DNA from: Planctomycetota bacterium
Lineage (GTDB): Bacteria > Planctomycetota > UBA1135 > GCA-002686595
Reading direction: 5' to 3'
Length of the DNA stretch: 64,000 bases
Assembly (NCBI GenBank): GCA_016779225.1
Contig: JADHNZ010000007.1
Location: 30,253-94,252 of the forward strand
The notes under the pieces are model-generated. The model was not told the DNA's origin and searched no databases. It worked only from the letters and a program-made list of their open reading frames with translations. How positions within the stretch are numbered: the first letter of the stretch is position 1; each line of letters opens with the position of its first letter. The position numbers and the translations under genes are program-made. Shown here piece by piece: positions 36,154-47,321 of this stretch.

Positions 36154-36738
36154 ATGGAGGACCTGCATATGCACGAAGACCTGGCCCATGTCCTGCTGGA
36201 CGAGGAGACGATCCGTACGGGGATCGACCGTCTGGCCGCCGAGGTGACCGAGGAGTTTCGAGGAAAGGACCTGACCGTTGTGTCGGTCCTCAAGGGCTCC
36301 TGTGTGTTCGCCTCCGACCTCATCCGTCGGATCCCCATCCCCCTCGAGCTCGCCTTCGTGGCAGCCTCGAGCTATCGGGACGGGACCGAGTCCGGCCACC
36401 TGAGCCTCGACTTCCTGCCCGCAGGGAACGAGATCCAGGGGCGCTGCCTCCTGCTGGTGGACGACATCCTCGACACCGGACGCACGATGCACCGGCTGAA
36501 GGCCGAGATGCTCGCCATGGGCGCGGCCGAGGTGCGGACCTGCGTGTTCCTCGACAAGCCCTCTCGCCGAGCCCTCGAGTTCGAGGCCGACTTCCGGGCC
36601 TTCGAGGTCGAGGACCTGTTCGTGGTGGGCTACGGCCTGGACTTCGCCGGTCGCTACCGCAACCTGCCCTGCGTGGGAGTCCTGCGGCCCGAAGCTCAGG
36701 CCCGCGTCACGGCGGCCTCCTCGAGCGCCAAGGTCTGA
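36154..36738 (+). CDS. hpt: Hypoxanthine phosphoribosyltransferase
   Basis: A 194-residue purine-salvage enzyme that makes IMP/GMP from hypoxanthine/guanine and PRPP. Motifs: VVSVLKGSCVFASDLIRRI near residue 44, the PRPP-binding loop LLLVDDILDTGRTM near 104-117, and VGYGLDFAGRYRNLPCVGVL near the C-terminus with the conserved Asp and Arg. Length is normal. ATG at 36154 (MEDLHMHEDL); the Met five codons on is an alternative. A TATCAT hexamer at 36095-36100 could be its -10, with no clear -35. The 261-bp upstream spacer also holds a perfect 7-bp hairpin (36013-36030). Confidence 0.9.
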   Translation: MEDLHMHEDLAHVLLDEETIRTGIDRLAAEVTEEFRGKDLTVVSVLKGSCVFASDLIRRIPIPLELAFVAASSYRDGTESGHLSLDFLPAGNEIQGRCLLLVDDILDTGRTMHRLKAEMLAMGAAEVRTCVFLDKPSRRALEFEADFRAFEVEDLFVVGYGLDFAGRYRNLPCVGVLRPEAQARVTAASSSAKV

Positions 36739-36748
36739 GGAGAGCCCC

Positions 36749-37768
36749 ATGGAGCACCTCACCGTTCCCGAGGAGCGGGTTGGGCTGGAGCTGGACGAGT
36801 TCCTCTGCCTGGCCCTTCCGCATGTCAACAAGGGTTTCCTGCGCGCCCAGGTGCGCGCAGGGCGCGTGCTGATCGACGGCGCGCCGATGCTCAAGCCGGG
36901 GCATCGGCTGCGCTGGAACGAGGTCATCTCGATCGACATCGACGACGAGGAGCTCCCGGTCGCCCCCGTGGCTCCGCCCAGCCCGGTCCCGATCCTGTTC
37001 GAGGACGAGCGCGTCCTCGTGGTCGACAAGCCCGCCGGGCTTGCAGTCGAGCCAGAGCGCTGGCGTCGGGATGCGGCGTGCCTGAGTGGGGCGCTGCTGC
37101 AGGCCGCGCTCGAGCGAGCCGATGCCGAGGCCGCGAGGGGGGCCGAGCTGGAGTTCCGGCCGCGCCTCGTGCACCGCATCGACAAGGACACCTCCGGGGC
37201 CGTCCTCGTGGCCAAGGACCTCGACACCGAGCGGCGACTCCGGACGGCCTTCGAGGACGGGCAGATCCACAAGGAGTACCTCGCCCTCGTGGAGGGGGAG
37301 CATCCCCTCGAGGACGGGGAGCACGAGGTGATCGACGCGACCATCGGCGCCGATGCGCGCCGCACGGGTCGGATGCTGGTGGGCCTGCCCGATGGCAAGC
37401 CCTCGCGGACGCGAGTCCAGGTGGAGCAGCGCTTCGAGGGCTATACGCTCCTGCGCTGCAATCCGCTCACCGGGAGGACGCACCAGATCCGCGTGCACCT
37501 CTCGTGGGCTGGCTTCCCGCTGGTCATCGACCCGACCTACGGCCGGCGGGAGACGCTGAAGCTCTCTGAGATCAAGCGCGGCTACAAGGCCAAGCGCGGG
37601 GCCGAGGAGCGCCCGCTCATGGCGCGGCTGACCCTGCACGCAGCGGCCATCGCCTGGCCCGCTGAGGACGGCCAGCTCACCCGCGTGGAGGCGCCGCTGC
37701 CCGCGGACTTCACCAGGCTCCTCCGGCAACTCTCCAAGGTGCGTCCGCACCGCAGGTGGCGATCATGA
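36749..37768 (+). CDS. RluA-family pseudouridine synthase
   Basis: A 339-residue enzyme that isomerises uridine to pseudouridine in rRNA or tRNA. An S4-like N-terminal RNA-binding domain (VNKGFLRAQVRAGRVLIDG) precedes the catalytic domain, where HRIDKDTSGAVLVAK carries the catalytic Asp. RTHQIRVHLSWAGFPLVID is the conserved end motif. GAGGAG lies upstream of ATG 36749. The stop overlaps truD (ATGA), so two pseudouridine synthases are translated together. Which RNA position is modified (RluC/RluD-type) is not clear. Confidence 0.88.
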   Translation: MEHLTVPEERVGLELDEFLCLALPHVNKGFLRAQVRAGRVLIDGAPMLKPGHRLRWNEVISIDIDDEELPVAPVAPPSPVPILFEDERVLVVDKPAGLAVEPERWRRDAACLSGALLQAALERADAEAARGAELEFRPRLVHRIDKDTSGAVLVAKDLDTERRLRTAFEDGQIHKEYLALVEGEHPLEDGEHEVIDATIGADARRTGRMLVGLPDGKPSRTRVQVEQRFEGYTLLRCNPLTGRTHQIRVHLSWAGFPLVIDPTYGRRETLKLSEIKRGYKAKRGAEERPLMARLTLHAAAIAWPAEDGQLTRVEAPLPADFTRLLRQLSKVRPHRRWRS

Positions 37769-39351
37769 GACTCAAGACCAAGCCCCAGGACTTCCGCGTG
37801 CACGAGCTCCTCAACGAGGGAGTCATCGGCCCCGCGGGCGAGCACCGCGTGTACCTCGTGCACAAGCGCAAGCAGACCTCCTTCGAGGCGGCGTCCGAGC
37901 TCGCCAGCCTCGCGGGGGTGACCCCAGCCGATGTCAGCATGGCCGGGCTCAAGGACCGCCAGGGCGTCACGGTCCAGCACATGAGCGTGCCGCGAGGGAA
38001 GGAGCTCTCCGTGCGCAGTGCGGACCTCAAGATCGAGACCCTGGGGTGGGCAGCCGAGGCCCTCACGCCGGAGGCCTCGCGCGGGAACCGCTTCGATTTG
38101 GTCGTGCGCGAGCTCACGGGCCGCCAGATCACGCGCCTGCGCTCGAGCCTCCCCGCGATCCGCGAGTTCGGCTACCCCAACTACTTCGACGAGCAGCGCT
38201 TCGGCAACCTCCGGCACCGCCAGGGCTGGATCATGCTCGACCTGCTGCGGGGCGACACCGAGGGTGCGCTGCGCCGCCTCCTCGCCTCGGCCTCGCCGTT
38301 CGACTCGCCCGAGGCCAGGCGGGCCAAGGAGGGCATCTGGCGCTGCTGGGGAGACTGGGGCGCCTGCCGGGACCACGCGGGCCGCTTCGGCAAGCACCAC
38401 TCGGTCTTCGAGCACCTGCGCCGCAAGCCGGACGACTGGGCGGGCGCGTTCCACCGCATCTCCACGAGGGAGCGCCTGATCCACCTCTATGCGTTCCAGT
38501 CGCACCTGTGGAACCTGGCGGTCGAGTCGTGGTTCGAGGAGAACCTCGACCCGCGCGCGCGCTTCGCCGTGCGGACCCGCGAGTCGCGCCTCGTCTTCCC
38601 GCGCGCGTCGTTCGCCTTCCCCGAGGCCTGGGAGGGGCAGTTCCCCCTGCCCGGCAACCGCCTCGAGGAGGTCCAGGACCCCCAGCAGTTCCGCCACCTG
38701 CGCGCGGCGCTCGCCAAGTACGACCTGACCCCGGACAGCCTCTTCCTCGAGGGCGTGCCGGGCTTCGCCCTCAAGCACGAGCTGCGACCGATCATGGTCG
38801 TGCCCGGCAACCTCAAGGCCCGTCCGATCAAGGACGGCAGCGAGGACCCCGAGCTGCAGGCCGTCGAGATGCGCTTCGAGCTGCCCCGCGGCGCCTATGC
38901 CACGATGCTCGTGCGTCGCCTGGTGGGCCCGTCCCCGACGGACGAGGGCGCTACGGTCAGGACCATCCGCGGGCGCGTCCCGGGCGGGGGGCGCTCCTTC
39001 GGCCAGGGCTCGTGGGCGCGCGGGCACGGCGGCTCGGGTCGCGGCGGCTATGGCTCCAGCGGCGGCTATGGCTCCAGCGGCGGCTATGGCTCCAGCGGCG
39101 GCTATGGCTCCAGCGGGGGCTATGGCTCCAGCGGGGGCTATGGCTCCAGCGGGGGCTATGCGGCGCGGGACTCCCGCGGAGGCCGCTGGGATCGCGGCGG
39201 CGAGGGGGATGGGCGTGGGTTCCGTGGCGACCGCGGTCGCTATGGCGACCGCCCGAGGCGCGGGGACTTCGGGGGCCGTCGACCTGGCGGCTTCGGGGGG
39301 CCGCGCCATGAGGGCGGCTGGGAACCTGGCGCCGAGGGTGGCGACTCCTGA
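37765..39351 (+). CDS. truD: tRNA pseudouridine synthase TruD with glycine-rich C-terminal tail
   Basis: A 528-residue protein. Residues 1 to about 385 are TruD, which makes pseudouridine 13 in tRNA. KTKPQDFRVHELLNEG is the family N-terminus, and AGLKDRQGVTVQHMSVP carries the catalytic Asp. NYFDEQRFGNLRHRQG and the TRUD-domain segment AFHRISTRERLIHLYAFQSHLWN follow. Residues after about 395 form a 130-residue tail of RGG, GYGSSG and RGDRGR repeats, like eukaryotic RNA-binding RGG domains; this is far longer than the usual family end. The six GGYGSS units are identical at the DNA level. Start at ATG 37765 overlaps the preceding stop; a GTG nine bases earlier is possible. Confidence 0.9.
   Translation: MRLKTKPQDFRVHELLNEGVIGPAGEHRVYLVHKRKQTSFEAASELASLAGVTPADVSMAGLKDRQGVTVQHMSVPRGKELSVRSADLKIETLGWAAEALTPEASRGNRFDLVVRELTGRQITRLRSSLPAIREFGYPNYFDEQRFGNLRHRQGWIMLDLLRGDTEGALRRLLASASPFDSPEARRAKEGIWRCWGDWGACRDHAGRFGKHHSVFEHLRRKPDDWAGAFHRISTRERLIHLYAFQSHLWNLAVESWFEENLDPRARFAVRTRESRLVFPRASFAFPEAWEGQFPLPGNRLEEVQDPQQFRHLRAALAKYDLTPDSLFLEGVPGFALKHELRPIMVVPGNLKARPIKDGSEDPELQAVEMRFELPRGAYATMLVRRLVGPSPTDEGATVRTIRGRVPGGGRSFGQGSWARGHGGSGRGGYGSSGGYGSSGGYGSSGGYGSSGGYGSSGGYGSSGGYAARDSRGGRWDRGGEGDGRGFRGDRGRYGDRPRRGDFGGRRPGGFGGPRHEGGWEPGAEGGDS
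39043..39150 (+). repeat. Six tandem 18-bp repeats in the truD tail
   Basis: Six copies of an 18-bp unit, GGCGGCTATGGCTCCAGC, the last two with GGG for GGC at the first position, plus a partial seventh (39151-39160). Each unit encodes GGYGSS. The near identity implies recent expansion or contraction by slippage. Confidence 0.9.
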
Positions 39352-39377
39352 GCGGCATGCTGCAGACTGCGGTCACC

Positions 39378-40256
39378 ATGAGCGAGACGATCAAGATCGG
39401 CGTGCTGGGTGGCTCGGGGCTGTACGAGCTCGAGGGTTTCGAGGGGCGTCAAGAGGTGACCCTCTCCACGCCCTTCGGGGATCCCAGCGACGCCTTCGTC
39501 TGCGGTGAGCTCGACGGCACCCCGATCGCCTTCCTGCCGCGCCACGGGCGCGGCCACCGGTTCACACCGTCGGAGATCAACTACCGCGCGAACATCTGGG
39601 GCATGAAGGCCATGGGGGTGACCCACATCGTCTCCGTCTCCGCCGTGGGCTCCATGCGCGAGGAGATCGAGCCCGGGCACTTCGTCGTGATCGACCAGTT
39701 CGTGGACCGGACCCGCCACCGCCCGGACACCTTCTTCGGGGAGGGCTGCGTCGCGCATGTGCAGTTCGCAGACCCCGTGTGTTCCACGGTCCGCACGGCA
39801 CTGCTGCAGGCCTCCTCGGCCGCGGGTGTCACCACCCACGATGGCGGCACCTACCTCTGCATGGAGGGGCCCCAGTTCTCGACGCGCGCCGAGTCGCGGC
39901 TGTACCGCAGCTGGGGCATGGATGTGATCGGGATGACGAACCTCACCGAGGCCAAGCTCGCCCGCGAGGCCGGCATCTGCTACGCGACGGTGGCCATGTC
40001 CACCGACTACGACTGCTGGCACGAGGGCCACGACGATGTGACCATCGACGCCATCCTCGCCGTCATGGCCCAGAACGTGGCCGGTGCGCGCAGCCTGGTG
40101 AAGGGCGTCGTGCAACCCCTCCGCGCCGCCGCCCAGGCCGCCTCCTGCTCGTGCCGCACGGCGCTGCAGGGCGCCATCCTCACCAGCCCGGATGCGATCG
40201 ACGACGCCACGCGCATGCGGCTGGGACCGCTGCTCAACGGCATCGAGCTCGGCTGA
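39378..40256 (+). CDS. mtnP: S-methyl-5'-thioadenosine phosphorylase
   Basis: A 292-residue nucleoside phosphorylase of the PNP/MTAP family, which cleaves methylthioadenosine to adenine and methylthioribose-1-phosphate in methionine salvage. Motifs include GVLGGSGLY at the phosphate site, FLPRHGRGHRFTPSEINYRAN and YLCMEGPQFSTRAES. GMTNLTEAKLAREAGICYATVAMSTDYDCWH is the MTAP-type base-binding region; TDYDCW separates it from inosine/guanosine enzymes. ATG at 39378 (MSETIKIG) was chosen over ATG 39357, seven codons upstream. Confidence 0.88.
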   Translation: MSETIKIGVLGGSGLYELEGFEGRQEVTLSTPFGDPSDAFVCGELDGTPIAFLPRHGRGHRFTPSEINYRANIWGMKAMGVTHIVSVSAVGSMREEIEPGHFVVIDQFVDRTRHRPDTFFGEGCVAHVQFADPVCSTVRTALLQASSAAGVTTHDGGTYLCMEGPQFSTRAESRLYRSWGMDVIGMTNLTEAKLAREAGICYATVAMSTDYDCWHEGHDDVTIDAILAVMAQNVAGARSLVKGVVQPLRAAAQAASCSCRTALQGAILTSPDAIDDATRMRLGPLLNGIELG

Positions 40257-40407
40257 GCCCATGAACTCGGAGGCTGCTCGCTCCCTCCCCGGGGGCACGG
40301 TGCACGGCTCAACGCCCCATGGCGCGCAGGGGCGGGCGGGCGGAGGGCCCCTGATCGCCTCGGGCGGGCTCCGCCGCCCGCCTGCGCACGCTAGCCTCGT
40401 CACCTCC

Positions 40408-41556
40408 ATGGCCGCTCTGGGCCTGCTCGCGCTCGCCGGCTGCGTGTCGGAGCCTGACCTGGATGAGCTGCCTCCCGGCTGGGACCTTGGCGCGCAGGCG
40501 CGTGCCTACCACTTCGGGCCGCTCGTCGCGGCTGGGGACGCGGGGACGCGGCGCTGGTGCGAGCCTCTCTTCGGGGCCCTGCCGGACAGCGCGCGGCCCG
40601 TGCCCACGGCGGAGCTGGCGGCGCTTGCGACGCGCCTCGAGGACGCCTTCCCCGGTGCCGCGGGCAGGCTGCTCGTCCGCCCGGGAGCCGACGCGCCGCT
40701 GCTCGTGGCGGTCGTGCAGGGGAGCGAGCGCCCCGAGGAGGTCGTCGCCCTACTTGTCGACACCTCCACGGCGACCGGGGCCGAGGACGCGGCCTGGGCC
40801 GTGGAGGGGGCTCGGGCCCTGGTGGCCGCGCTCGATGGACGAGCCGAGCCGCGCCAGGTCGCCGAGGGGGGCGCGGGCGCTGACGTGCCCGCGTCGCGGC
40901 TGCGGGTCAGCCCGCCCCTGCGCACCCTTGCCCTCGTCCTTGGCAAGGAGCCCGCCCAGGCCCTGCTGGCCTCCGGCGCCGAGCCGCCCCTCGCCGCCCT
41001 CGTGGTGGAGGGGCTCGCTGGTCCCGCCGACTCCGAGCAGACGGTGCTGCTCCTGGAGCGTGGACCGGATCCGGGAGCAGCCACGCCCCTCGACCCGGAC
41101 CCCCCCGGCGATTGGCACCCGGTCGAGGCAGCGCGCGCGCACACGGTTGCGCTGGTCACGCGGATGGCCCTCGTGGATGCGGGGACCGTCTCGCGCCCCT
41201 GGGGCACCGCTGAGCATCCCTACGGGGCCAGCCCCACCCTCGCCGCCCTGGTCGAGGCGGGGATCCCTGCTGCTCGGCTCCACCGCCATGTGGAGGAGGG
41301 CGCCCCGCCGTCCGCCTTCTTCGAGACCGAGCGCGCGGTCGTCGCGGCCTTTGCCGCGGCCGCCGGCCTGGCGGACGCGCGCCCCGAGGACCTTGAGCGC
41401 CACCTGGACTCGCTGCTGCTCGAGCGACGCCTGCGGCTCGGGGCCGCGCAGGCCGCCGAGGCGCCGCTGACGGCCGAGGCCTGGGAGGCCTGGCTCACCG
41501 CCGCCCGGCGCTTCGGGCGCGCCCTGTGCCTGGGCCTGCCACCCGGGTCGCCCTGA
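40408..41556 (+). CDS. Lipoprotein of unknown function
   Basis: A 382-residue putative lipoprotein: MAALGLLALAGC lipobox at Cys12. The mature chain is Ala/Leu/Glu-rich with alternating helices and strands (LLVRPGADAPLLVAVVQGSE, PPLAALVVEGLAGPADSEQTVLLLE). The C-terminal helix region (ALGLADARPEDLERHLDSLL) is acidic. I see no catalytic motif. Frame is open upstream to 40192 and an ATG at 40261 exists, but only the start at 40408 gives an N-terminal signal. It follows mtnP by 151 bp. Confidence 0.55.
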   Translation: MAALGLLALAGCVSEPDLDELPPGWDLGAQARAYHFGPLVAAGDAGTRRWCEPLFGALPDSARPVPTAELAALATRLEDAFPGAAGRLLVRPGADAPLLVAVVQGSERPEEVVALLVDTSTATGAEDAAWAVEGARALVAALDGRAEPRQVAEGGAGADVPASRLRVSPPLRTLALVLGKEPAQALLASGAEPPLAALVVEGLAGPADSEQTVLLLERGPDPGAATPLDPDPPGDWHPVEAARAHTVALVTRMALVDAGTVSRPWGTAEHPYGASPTLAALVEAGIPAARLHRHVEEGAPPSAFFETERAVVAAFAAAAGLADARPEDLERHLDSLLLERRLRLGAAQAAEAPLTAEAWEAWLTAARRFGRALCLGLPPGSP

Positions 41557-41597
41557 CGGCCTCGCGGCGCCCGGCGGGAGCCGCTACAACCAGGGGC

Positions 41598-42704
41598 ATG
41601 ACCCGTCCCCGTCCCGACCGTCGCTCCCTGCTGCTCGCCGCCGGCGCAGCGGCCACTGCCTCCCACGCCCTCGCCGGCTCCGCTCCGGCGGTCCACGCCC
41701 GTCGCCGTCGTCCGGTCATGGTCGGCAGCGCGAACGGCCTGCCGGGGATGCAGGCGCAGCTGCCGCGCATGATGGATGGGCTGGAGCCCCTGGACGCGGC
41801 CATCGAGGTGGTCAAGGTCGTCGAGGCCGACCCCGAGGACATGAGCGTGGGCCTGGGGGGCCTCCCGGACGAGGACGGGGTGGTGACCCTCGATGCGGCC
41901 TGCATGCACGGGCCGACCCATAACGCAGGCTCGGTGGGCGCGATTCAGGACACCCTCCATCCCAGTGAGGTCGCCCGCCTCGTCATGGAGCGCACCGACC
42001 ACTGCATGCTCGTAGGGGAGGGCGCCTCGCGGTTCGCGCGCGAGTACGGGCACCCCAAGGTGGACCTGCTCACCGAGCGCGCGCGCGAGGTGTGGCTGCG
42101 CTGGAAGGAGGGCATGAGCGACCGGGACGATCGGCTGAGCCCGAAGAAGAGCAAGAAGAGCGGAGCGGCGGACCGGCCCTACCGCTACATGGGTGAGGAG
42201 CTCACCCTCGAGCAGCTGCTCACTACGCATCGGATCACCGGCACGATCCACTGCTCCGCGCTGTCCCTGGAGGGCGAGCTGGCCTGCTGCACGACGACCT
42301 CAGGCCTCTCGTTCAAGATCCCTGGGAGGATCGGGGACTCGCCCGTCATCGGCGCCGGCCTCTACTGCGATCAGGAGGTCGGCAGCGCGGGGGGGACCGG
42401 CCGCGGGGAGTCGGCCATCCTCTCCTGCGCGAGCTTCCTCTGCGTGGAGCTGATGCGCGGCGGCATGGCCCCCAAGGACGCCGGTATGGCCGTCCTGCGG
42501 CGCGTGACCGAGCAGGCTCAGCGTGGCGCTGCTTGGCAGCCCGAGCTCGTCCGTGAGGACGGCTTGCCGGCCTTCAACCTGCAGCTCTATCTGCTCAACG
42601 GAGCTGGTGAGTACGCAGGGGTCGAGCTCTACGGCACCCATGCCTTCTCGGTCGCCGACGAGGACGGTGCTCGTCACGAGCAGCTCGAGGCTCTCCACGG
42701 CTGA
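41598..42704 (+). CDS. N4-(beta-N-acetylglucosaminyl)-L-asparaginase-like Ntn-hydrolase
   Basis: A 368-residue protein with a twin-arginine signal (RRSLLLAAGAAATASHALAG), so it is probably exported folded. The mature part matches glycosylasparaginase/isoaspartyl peptidase (asparaginase-2 family), self-processing N-terminal nucleophile hydrolases that cleave GlcNAc-Asn or related amides. The inferred nucleophile is the Thr of TGTIHCSALS. The motif KIPGRIGDSPVIGAGLYCDQEVGSAGGTGRGE is the binding-site hallmark of the family. An insert of Lys residues (SPKKSKKSGAADRP) lies before the cleavage site in the expected linker. ATG at 41598 begins the signal. Confidence 0.85.
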   Translation: MTRPRPDRRSLLLAAGAAATASHALAGSAPAVHARRRRPVMVGSANGLPGMQAQLPRMMDGLEPLDAAIEVVKVVEADPEDMSVGLGGLPDEDGVVTLDAACMHGPTHNAGSVGAIQDTLHPSEVARLVMERTDHCMLVGEGASRFAREYGHPKVDLLTERAREVWLRWKEGMSDRDDRLSPKKSKKSGAADRPYRYMGEELTLEQLLTTHRITGTIHCSALSLEGELACCTTTSGLSFKIPGRIGDSPVIGAGLYCDQEVGSAGGTGRGESAILSCASFLCVELMRGGMAPKDAGMAVLRRVTEQAQRGAAWQPELVREDGLPAFNLQLYLLNGAGEYAGVELYGTHAFSVADEDGARHEQLEALHG

Positions 42705-42827
42705 GGGCTTCAGGCCGGGAGCTCGGGGCGCCCCGCGGCTCGACCCTAGCGGGAGGCCGCGCTGGGACCGAGCCCTCTCCGCCCCTGGCGGCACGCGGGG
42801 ACTTCCTTCGGCGCTCGCCTTGAAGGC

Positions 42828-43916
42828 TCAGCGCACATCGCCCAGGGCCGCGCGGAGCTCGGCGCGGTCGATCGCGCCGTCCCCATCGGCATCGAGGGCG
42901 AGCAGGATCGGGCCGATGCGAACCGGCGAGCGCAGGGGACGCTGCAGGCTCTCGAGGTCCTCGAGGCTGATGACCCCGTCCCCGTCCAGGTCCAGGCGGC
43001 GGTAGGGCGTGATCGGGCCGGAGATGCGCGGCAGGGCGCCCGGCTCGTGGACCTCGGGCCCCGACGGTGCGCCGAAGAGCTGGTCGATGCCGCTGACGGC
43101 CCCGGCGGGGAGGGAGCTCACCGCCGGGCCGGCCGCGCCGATCAGGAGGGCAGCGATGCCCTCGAGCTCGTCCTCGTCGAGGAGCAGGTCGCGGTTGCGG
43201 TCAGCGTCGTCCATCAGGTCGCCGACCACGAGGTCGTAGCGGCCGTAGCCCTCGAGGACGGCGGCCAGCTCCTCCTCGCTGATGGAGCGGTCGGCGTTCG
43301 TGTCGAACGCGAGGCGCAGCTGCTCGGCCTTGCGCGGCGTGGCGAGGGTCGGCGTGACCTTGATCTGAGGCGGCCGGAAGCCACCCGACTCGGTCAGGCG
43401 GTAGCGGTAGTAGTCCGCGAACTCGGTCGAGTCGATGCGGCCATCGCGGTCGGCGTCGAAGGACTGGAACCGCGGCCGGTCGAAGTCGAGCGCGCGCGTC
43501 GCCTCGCGGTACACCATCCAGCCGTCCCCGTTCGTGTCGCACGATGCGAACCAGAGGGCGACCTGCTCATCGTCCGCCAGCGCCGTGATGGGGAGGGTGT
43601 CCTCCGGGCGCGGAAGAGGGGCGAGGCGTGCGGGCGGCAGGAGCGGTCCGGCGGCCGCCGTGGAGCCCTTCACCATGTTGGTGAGGTCCTTCATGGCGGC
43701 GGGGTTGGCCGGCCCGCGGGTCCGGGTCACGCGCTTCCGCGTCCCACGGGAGTCCCCGCCGATGCGCTCCGAGACCGGGGCGAAGAAGCCCCCGCGCTGG
43801 CCCTGGACCCCTCGCCCGATGATGCCTCCGCCGCGCTGGGGCGCGGCTCCTGCGAGGTCGGCCAGGCTCAGCAGGCCCAGGAGGGCTGCGAGGGTGAGGT
43901 GGAGGGGCCGTGACAT
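42828..43916 (-). CDS. Secreted EF-hand calcium-binding protein
   Basis: A 362-residue exported protein with a signal peptide (MSRPLHLTLAALLGLLSLADLAGA). I count six EF-hand-like loops: DTNGDGWMVYREA, DADRDGRIDSTEF, DTNADRSISEEEL, DADRNRDLLLDEDEL, DLDGDGVISLEDL and DADGDGAIDRAEL. The 110 residues after the signal are Gly/Arg/Pro-rich. It probably binds Ca2+ outside the cytoplasm; the partner is unknown. ATG at 43916 begins the signal; it lies just after the hairpin that ends the upstream symporter gene. Confidence 0.75.
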   Translation of the reverse strand: MSRPLHLTLAALLGLLSLADLAGAAPQRGGGIIGRGVQGQRGGFFAPVSERIGGDSRGTRKRVTRTRGPANPAAMKDLTNMVKGSTAAAGPLLPPARLAPLPRPEDTLPITALADDEQVALWFASCDTNGDGWMVYREATRALDFDRPRFQSFDADRDGRIDSTEFADYYRYRLTESGGFRPPQIKVTPTLATPRKAEQLRLAFDTNADRSISEEELAAVLEGYGRYDLVVGDLMDDADRNRDLLLDEDELEGIAALLIGAAGPAVSSLPAGAVSGIDQLFGAPSGPEVHEPGALPRISGPITPYRRLDLDGDGVISLEDLESLQRPLRSPVRIGPILLALDADGDGAIDRAELRAALGDVR

Positions 43917-43921
43917 GGAGA

Positions 43922-43951
43922 GGACCCCCAGAGCATCGGCTCCGGGGGTCC
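43922..43951 (-). terminator. Hairpin after the AGCS symporter gene
   Basis: 8-bp arms GGACCCCC and GGGGGTCC enclose a further inner stem (GAGC, loop atcg, GCTC). It lies 63 bp downstream of the symporter stop on the minus strand and just before the EF-hand start, so it may terminate one transcript or structure the leader of the next. No T-tract. Confidence 0.45.
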
Positions 43952-44014
43952 CCGATCGCAAGCCCAAGCGGGCGGCAGGGCCGAATCTCGGATCGAGACG
44001 GGCCGCGGGCCGGC

Positions 44015-45916
<1,902 letters not shown>

Positions 45917-46004
45917 GGGAGCCAGACTGTGCCAAAGCCGCGCAGGACGGGGCAAATCGTGCTCGCCGGGGCCGCCCTACAATGCCCGCAGCTCACGCGT
46001 GCCC

Positions 46005-47321
46005 ATGTCTCTCCTCCTCTCCCTCACGACCTCCCTGCTCGGTGCCGTGTCCCCGGCTCCGCTCCTCCAGGACCCGCCGCCTCCCCTCGACCTCGGAGCC
46101 TTGGGGGCCGAGATCGAGCGCGGGGTGGCTCGCATCACGGGCCGTCCCTTCAAGCACCCCGTCGCCATCTCCACGACGAACGCCGAGCAGTTCACCGCCT
46201 ACGCCATCGGCAAGCTCGAGGAGGACGGCGGCGCCGCACGCATGGCCGCGGACGAGGTGATTGCCAAGCACCTCGGACTCGTGCCCAAGGCGCTCGACCT
46301 GCGCGCCCTGACCCTCGAGGTTCTCGCGGAGCAGGTCGGCGGCTTCTATGACCCGCCCACCGACTCGTTCCGCGTCGTCGAGGGCCTGAGCCCGGACCTG
46401 ACCCGGGTCATCATGGCCCACGAGTTCACGCACGCGCTGGATGACCAGTACCACGACCTGGACGCCCTCGAGGAGGCGCGCGAGGGCTCGACCGATGCGC
46501 AGCTCGCGCTGCACGCCCTCGCGGAGGGCAGCGCCATGGAGGTCATGGAGCGCTGGATGCTGGCCAACGCAGCCACCCTGGACATGGCCGCCGTGCAGGA
46601 GTCCCAGGCTTCGTTCTCCTCGGAGGCGCTGCAGGCTGCGCCCTCCTATGTCTGGAAGCCCCTCCTGGGCAGCTACATGGCGGGCCAGAACTTCCTGCGC
46701 AAGGTGGAGCGGCGCACGCTCCTCACGCGCCCTGCTCCGATCGCCGACCTCGACCGGGCGTGGGCCGCGCCGCCGCGCTCCATGGAGCAGGTGCTGCACC
46801 CGGCGAAGTACTGGGTCGCGGAGCAGCGCGATGAGCCCACGCCCGTCGTCGTTCCGGACGGCCTCGTGCCCGAGGGCTGGAGCGTCACGAGGCGCGACAC
46901 CCTGGGCGAGCTGTTCCTCGGCATCCTCGTCACGCCGCCGGCCCAGCGCACCGGGATCGAGGTCGATCCGATCAAGCTCCTGGGGCTGAGCTACACCCAT
47001 CCCGCGGCCGCGGGCTGGGACGGGGACCAGGTCCTCCTCCTCGCGGGGCCCGACGGCGCCAAGGCCACTCTGCTCGTGACCGTCTGGGACACCCTTGGAG
47101 ACGCGGACGAGTTCGCGACGGCCCTGGGCGCGGTCTTTGGCCCGGCCTTCCGGCTCCCAGGTCCCGAGGCCACTCCCGCTGGCGCCGCTCCACCGCTCTC
47201 CATTCTGCGCTCGGGCCGTGCCCTCGCCGTGGTGCGGGGGGACACCCAGGGGCTCGCCCTGGAGCGCGAGGCCGTCGTCGCGTTCCTGGCCGCGCTCGAG
47301 GGCTCCATGGGCGGCGAGTGA
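46005..47321 (+). CDS. Exported zinc metallopeptidase-like protein
   Basis: A 438-residue protein with a signal peptide. The zinc motif HEFTH (His139-His143) in MAHEFTHALDDQ, followed 40-50 residues on by a Glu in AEGSAMEVMERW, makes a gluzincin-like (HExxH...E) metallopeptidase. The C-terminal part (DQVLLLAGPDGAKATLLVTVWDTLGDADEFA) is a separate beta-rich region. Family beyond the zinc motif is not identified. ATG at 46005; divergent from the symporter by 88 bp. Confidence 0.68.
   Translation: MSLLLSLTTSLLGAVSPAPLLQDPPPPLDLGALGAEIERGVARITGRPFKHPVAISTTNAEQFTAYAIGKLEEDGGAARMAADEVIAKHLGLVPKALDLRALTLEVLAEQVGGFYDPPTDSFRVVEGLSPDLTRVIMAHEFTHALDDQYHDLDALEEAREGSTDAQLALHALAEGSAMEVMERWMLANAATLDMAAVQESQASFSSEALQAAPSYVWKPLLGSYMAGQNFLRKVERRTLLTRPAPIADLDRAWAAPPRSMEQVLHPAKYWVAEQRDEPTPVVVPDGLVPEGWSVTRRDTLGELFLGILVTPPAQRTGIEVDPIKLLGLSYTHPAAAGWDGDQVLLLAGPDGAKATLLVTVWDTLGDADEFATALGAVFGPAFRLPGPEATPAGAAPPLSILRSGRALAVVRGDTQGLALEREAVVAFLAALEGSMGGE

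Noticed and set aside
39043..39150. CRISPR array from the regular 18-bp repeats
   Set aside because: No unique spacers; the repeats are contiguous and in frame inside truD.
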